Assembly: GCA_030849465.1 (NCBI GenBank)
Contig: JARVLF010000015.1
Span: forward strand, 1 to 64,000
DNA: 64,000 nucleotides
Source: Moesziomyces globuligerus
Taxonomy: Eukaryota > Basidiomycota > Ustilaginomycetes > Ustilaginales > Ustilaginaceae
Direction: 5' to 3'
Below are positions 61,537-64,000 of the stretch, one piece after another. The position numbers and the translations under genes are program-made. How positions within the stretch are numbered: position 1 is the stretch's first letter; each line of letters begins with the position of its first letter. The notes beneath the pieces were generated by a model. The model made no database searches. It saw only the letters and a list, made by a program, of their open reading frames with translations, and was not told the origin of the DNA.

Positions 61537-63576
61537 CTATGCGTCGTCGTCGCCCTCGCCATCACCCTCCGTATCACGGCCGAGCCTCTCGTCGCCGCCG
61601 AGCAGCGTCCAAGACTCAAACTCGCGGCCCTTGTGGTCCTTCTTGATGAGGAACCTGCCGCCGTCGCCCTGCTCCTTCCATACAAGCTCGCGCGTGCGGC
61701 CGAGACTCTCGATCGCCGAGACCCGGTCCATGACCGACTCCAGACGCTCGCCGTAGCCTTCGGACTCGGCTACACGTCGCATCGCACGTAGCAACGGCAT
61801 CGAATCGGCGCGGATGTGGTGGTGCCGGTCGATGTGGATGACGTTGAGATGGTCGAGCTCCATGATGAAGTCTGGTCGCGTCATCACCTGTCGTGCTTCG
61901 CCCCACGTTACGTGCGGGTTGGGCACGTCGGCGCCACGCACATCCGCCTCCTGGTCCATGCACGGATCGGTGATAGGCGACTCGGTGAGTCGTCGATGCG
62001 ACGACGCCGCCTCATCGTCGTCGTCGTCATCATCGTCATCATCGTCGTCGTCCGCGTCGTTGCTACGCGCATTGCTGCCCGCGCCGGAGCGGGCCAGTCT
62101 CTCGTCGTCGTTCCGCGACGCCACGGTCGTGAAGCGCGTGAGGCCGGGAACGGGCGACGCACGTGCCTTGAACCACCCGGCATCGCTGTGCAGCTGTGCT
62201 GCCAAGCTGCTGTACTGCGGGTCCTCAACGTCGTCCTGGTTGACAAAGGCCGGCAAACGGCCGCCATACTCGTCGAGCAGGCCCTCGAGCTCCTTCTGCT
62301 TGTGAGCGAGCTCGCAGAAGAGGAGCCAGCTGCAGGTGGACCACTTCTGCTCGTCCATGACGTCGTCGTCGTGATCCTCGATGATGCCTGTCTTGCTGAG
62401 CACCCACTGCATGTCGTCCTCGACGAGCTGGCGCGCGGCGCGCAGCATGTCCTTGCGCCGCGCCACCTTATTGAGCAGGCCAAGGCGGCCGCCGCAGATC
62501 TCGTACACCTCCTGCAGCACGCGCTGGTCCTGCGACGACGGCTTTTCGCCCCAGTACTGCTTGCGGCATCCGCGCAGCACGTTGATCGACTGGCGTCGCG
62601 ACAGGTCGCGGAAGGACAGCGTGTCCATGCGATTCGAGGCCTTGCGTAGCACGTCGTAGACCCAGTAGTCGGCCGTGGTGAAGACAAACGTCGCCGTGCC
62701 CGCCGAGGCCCACTTTTCGGCGCGCTGCTGGAAGATGTGGAGAAGCTTGGTGCCCTCTTCATCGCGCGGCAGAAGGTGTGCGCTGTTCATGACGATAATC
62801 GCCGGCTTGCCCGTCTTCTGCTTGCGCGTGATGAGCGCCTTTTCAAGCTTGTGCAGCGCGCGCTCAAGCTGCTGGTAGTAGGACATGCCCGACAGATCCG
62901 AGAGGCCAAGCAGGTTGCCGAGGTAATCGCGGTTGTTGCTAAAGTTGATCGATTCCGAGAAACGGTCTACGACGATGGTCGGGTCGAGGTGAGCATCGAA
63001 GAAGGCGCAACCGTCGGCATCGATCTCGGCCATGGCTTCGATGATGGACGTCGCCTTGCCCGAGCCCTTGCTGCCCATGACGAGGAAGTAGCGTCCGGCC
63101 TCCTTGCCCGAAACGATGCTGCGGATCATCTCGTCCTCGGGCCGCGGCGGGTCGATGCGCACGTGTGCCAGCTGGTCGCCGCTCTTGGCAAGTGCTAGGA
63201 CAGGATCGTAGCCCGGATCGAAGGCGGCCTCCATCTTCCGGAGCACGTGGCGCTTGTACCACGAGTGGTAGACCATCGCCGCGCCACCGAGGAGCAGAAC
63301 GCCCACGGACGCGCCCATGGCTGTCTCCCAGCCCGTCGAGTTGAAAAAGCTTCGGAAGCCCTCGCTTGAATCCTTCTCGGACCGACCACCCGAAGACGTC
63401 GATGTTGAAGGTCGTTGCGCTTCCTCCGAGGCATGGCTGCGTGAGGTGGAGAAGCGCTTGGCCGTCGAGGCTGAAGCCACAGGGCGGGCAGTAGCCACCG
63501 CGGCACGCCTGTGCAAAGGCGCCGCGATCCATGGCCGCGCAGACGCAGACACGACAGTCCTGGGGATCAGCACCAT
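61537..63576 (-). CDS. Mitochondrial membrane P-loop ATPase
   Basis: I start this at the ATG at 63576 (679 residues); the frame is open to 63987 but the extra part is not conserved-looking. The N-terminus (VLIPRTVVSASARPW) is an Arg/Ser/Ala-rich mitochondrial presequence. A transmembrane helix lies at about 87-105 (ASVGVLLLGGAAMVYHSWY), then an AAA/ATPase-like domain with Walker A VMGSKGSGKAT near 160-170 and a Walker B-like PAIIVMNSAH near 259. A helical region follows, then an uninterrupted run of about 13 Asp, and a C-terminal winged-helix-like segment. The family is that of ATPases seen at the mitochondrial inner membrane in fungi; the exact role is unknown. Confidence 0.78.
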   Translation of the reverse strand: MVLIPRTVVSASARPWIAAPLHRRAAVATARPVASASTAKRFSTSRSHASEEAQRPSTSTSSGGRSEKDSSEGFRSFFNSTGWETAMGASVGVLLLGGAAMVYHSWYKRHVLRKMEAAFDPGYDPVLALAKSGDQLAHVRIDPPRPEDEMIRSIVSGKEAGRYFLVMGSKGSGKATSIIEAMAEIDADGCAFFDAHLDPTIVVDRFSESINFSNNRDYLGNLLGLSDLSGMSYYQQLERALHKLEKALITRKQKTGKPAIIVMNSAHLLPRDEEGTKLLHIFQQRAEKWASAGTATFVFTTADYWVYDVLRKASNRMDTLSFRDLSRRQSINVLRGCRKQYWGEKPSSQDQRVLQEVYEICGGRLGLLNKVARRKDMLRAARQLVEDDMQWVLSKTGIIEDHDDDVMDEQKWSTCSWLLFCELAHKQKELEGLLDEYGGRLPAFVNQDDVEDPQYSSLAAQLHSDAGWFKARASPVPGLTRFTTVASRNDDERLARSGAGSNARSNDADDDDDDDDDDDDDEAASSHRRLTESPITDPCMDQEADVRGADVPNPHVTWGEARQVMTRPDFIMELDHLNVIHIDRHHHIRADSMPLLRAMRRVAESEGYGERLESVMDRVSAIESLGRTRELVWKEQGDGGRFLIKKDHKGREFESWTLLGGDERLGRDTEGDGEGDDDA

Positions 63577-63616
63577 CTTGTTCTCCGGAAGTGCAGGTTC
63601 GACGTATGACGTGCGA

Positions 63617-63645
63617 GGCGAGGCGAGGCGAGGCGAGGCGAGGTG
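63617..63645. repeat. GAGGC simple tandem repeat
   Basis: About six copies of gaggc in tandem in the short space between the two divergent genes. Confidence 0.85.
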
Positions 63646-63928
63646 ATGGTCGGAAGGAGGAGCACGTTGGAGCCAGCGAGTCGCTTCGTTGGTCAGGCTT
63701 GGCATCGGATGTTCTAAAAGTGTCGTCAACGCCGCGCATCGATCGGGGTTGCAGTCTGTGCACGGCCACGCATGATTCGGATTCCAAGATGTTAGGCCGA
63801 TTCGCGCCGAGTGTCGCTTCCGACTCCCGAGCCGAGGCGTCGAAAGTGACGAGGGTTTCAGTGACCCTTCAACCGCACGTTCAGCAGTGGGACATCTGCC
63901 TACCATCATACGTCGGGCCGCTGCCACC

Positions 63929-64000
63929 ATGTCGCTCTTCAAAAAGTTCGAGCCCAAGCCCGATCTGGGACCCGCGACGGCGCTCAAGTCGTCTGTGCGC
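63929..64000 (+). CDS. Start of a Tma20/MCT-1-like gene (cut by window end)
   Basis: The ATG at 63929 has a strong context (gccaccatgtc) and the frame is open to the window end, 24 codons. MSLFKKFEPKPDLGPATALK resembles the N-terminus of Tma20/MCTS1 proteins, which begin with FKKF and a conserved Leu-Lys-Ser/Thr-Ser-Val a few residues on (here LKSSVR). These proteins take part in translation initiation and 40S recycling. With only the N-terminus in view, the assignment is provisional; introns may follow. Confidence 0.5.
   Translation, partial: MSLFKKFEPKPDLGPATALKSSVR

Noticed and set aside
1..64000. tRNA and rRNA genes
   Set aside because: I looked by eye for T-loop GTTCGAAtC-type boxes with matching acceptor stems and found none convincing; a covariance-model scan was not possible.

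Overview
This window is the left end of a fungal chromosome: a CCCTAA telomere, about 17 kb of subtelomeric retrotransposon DNA, then a gene-dense chromosome core. GC-rich coding DNA, TTAGGG-type telomere, few short introns with GTAAGT-like donors, chromodomain Ty3/gypsy elements and the gene set (GH92 mannosidase, bifunctional pseudouridine catabolic protein, Pns1-type transporter, peroxisomal acyl-CoA ligase) suit a basidiomycete. A smut fungus (Ustilaginales or a relative) is my best guess; this is inference, with no search behind it.

Subtelomere (1-17250). The telomere (1-98) abuts the reverse-transcriptase region of a frame-broken, 5'-truncated Ty3/gypsy chromovirus (element 1, 99-5272). 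Downstream of its pol lies a five-exon gene on the opposite strand (4529 to 2832), then a polypurine tract and a 310-bp LTR (4963-5272) that runs into telomere-like DNA. After about 280 bp of unassigned sequence comes an internal telomere tract (5581-5678) fused to a truncated fragment of element 2. Element 2 is a near-intact chromovirus (5975-15196): 990- and 938-bp LTRs, gag, pol ending in a chromodomain, and again an opposite-strand spliced gene (14184 to 12608) between pol and the 3' LTR. A third LTR copy (15197-16089), a telomere-like scrap and a Tc1/mariner transposase fragment close the region. Both opposite-strand genes encode a Cys6 motif of Zn2Cys6-like spacing. Element 2, but as far as I can see not element 1, carries at least 23 copies of a 29-bp palindrome (11-bp arms, always a 7-nt spacer), mostly on an exact 39-bp period, in LTRs, pol and the 3' non-coding region.

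Core (17276-64000). Genes in order: a small secreted cysteine protein (-); FKBP39/Fpr4-type prolyl isomerase (-); 3-dehydroshikimate dehydratase (+); pseudouridine-5'-phosphate glycosidase/PfkB kinase fusion (-); ER J-protein of Scj1 type (-); Zn2Cys6 transcription factor (-); an unknown (+); a membrane SDR (-); Pmp3 (+); a GNAT acetyltransferase (-); an Old Yellow Enzyme (+); a Cys6 gene split by an in-frame TAG (+) and a possible decayed relative (+); an unknown (+); GH92 mannosidase (-); LURP-one/Tubby-like protein (-); DUF1295 reductase-like protein (-); Pns1/CTL transporter (+); peroxisomal acyl-CoA ligase (-); GPI-type secreted protein (+); Zim17 zinc finger protein (+); amidase (-); mitochondrial P-loop ATPase (-); and the start of a Tma20/MCT-1-like gene (+). 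The core genes look like ordinary housekeeping, catabolic and secretory genes rather than one pathway cluster.

Gene models with introns were built by eye from donor, acceptor and phase agreement and have no transcript support.
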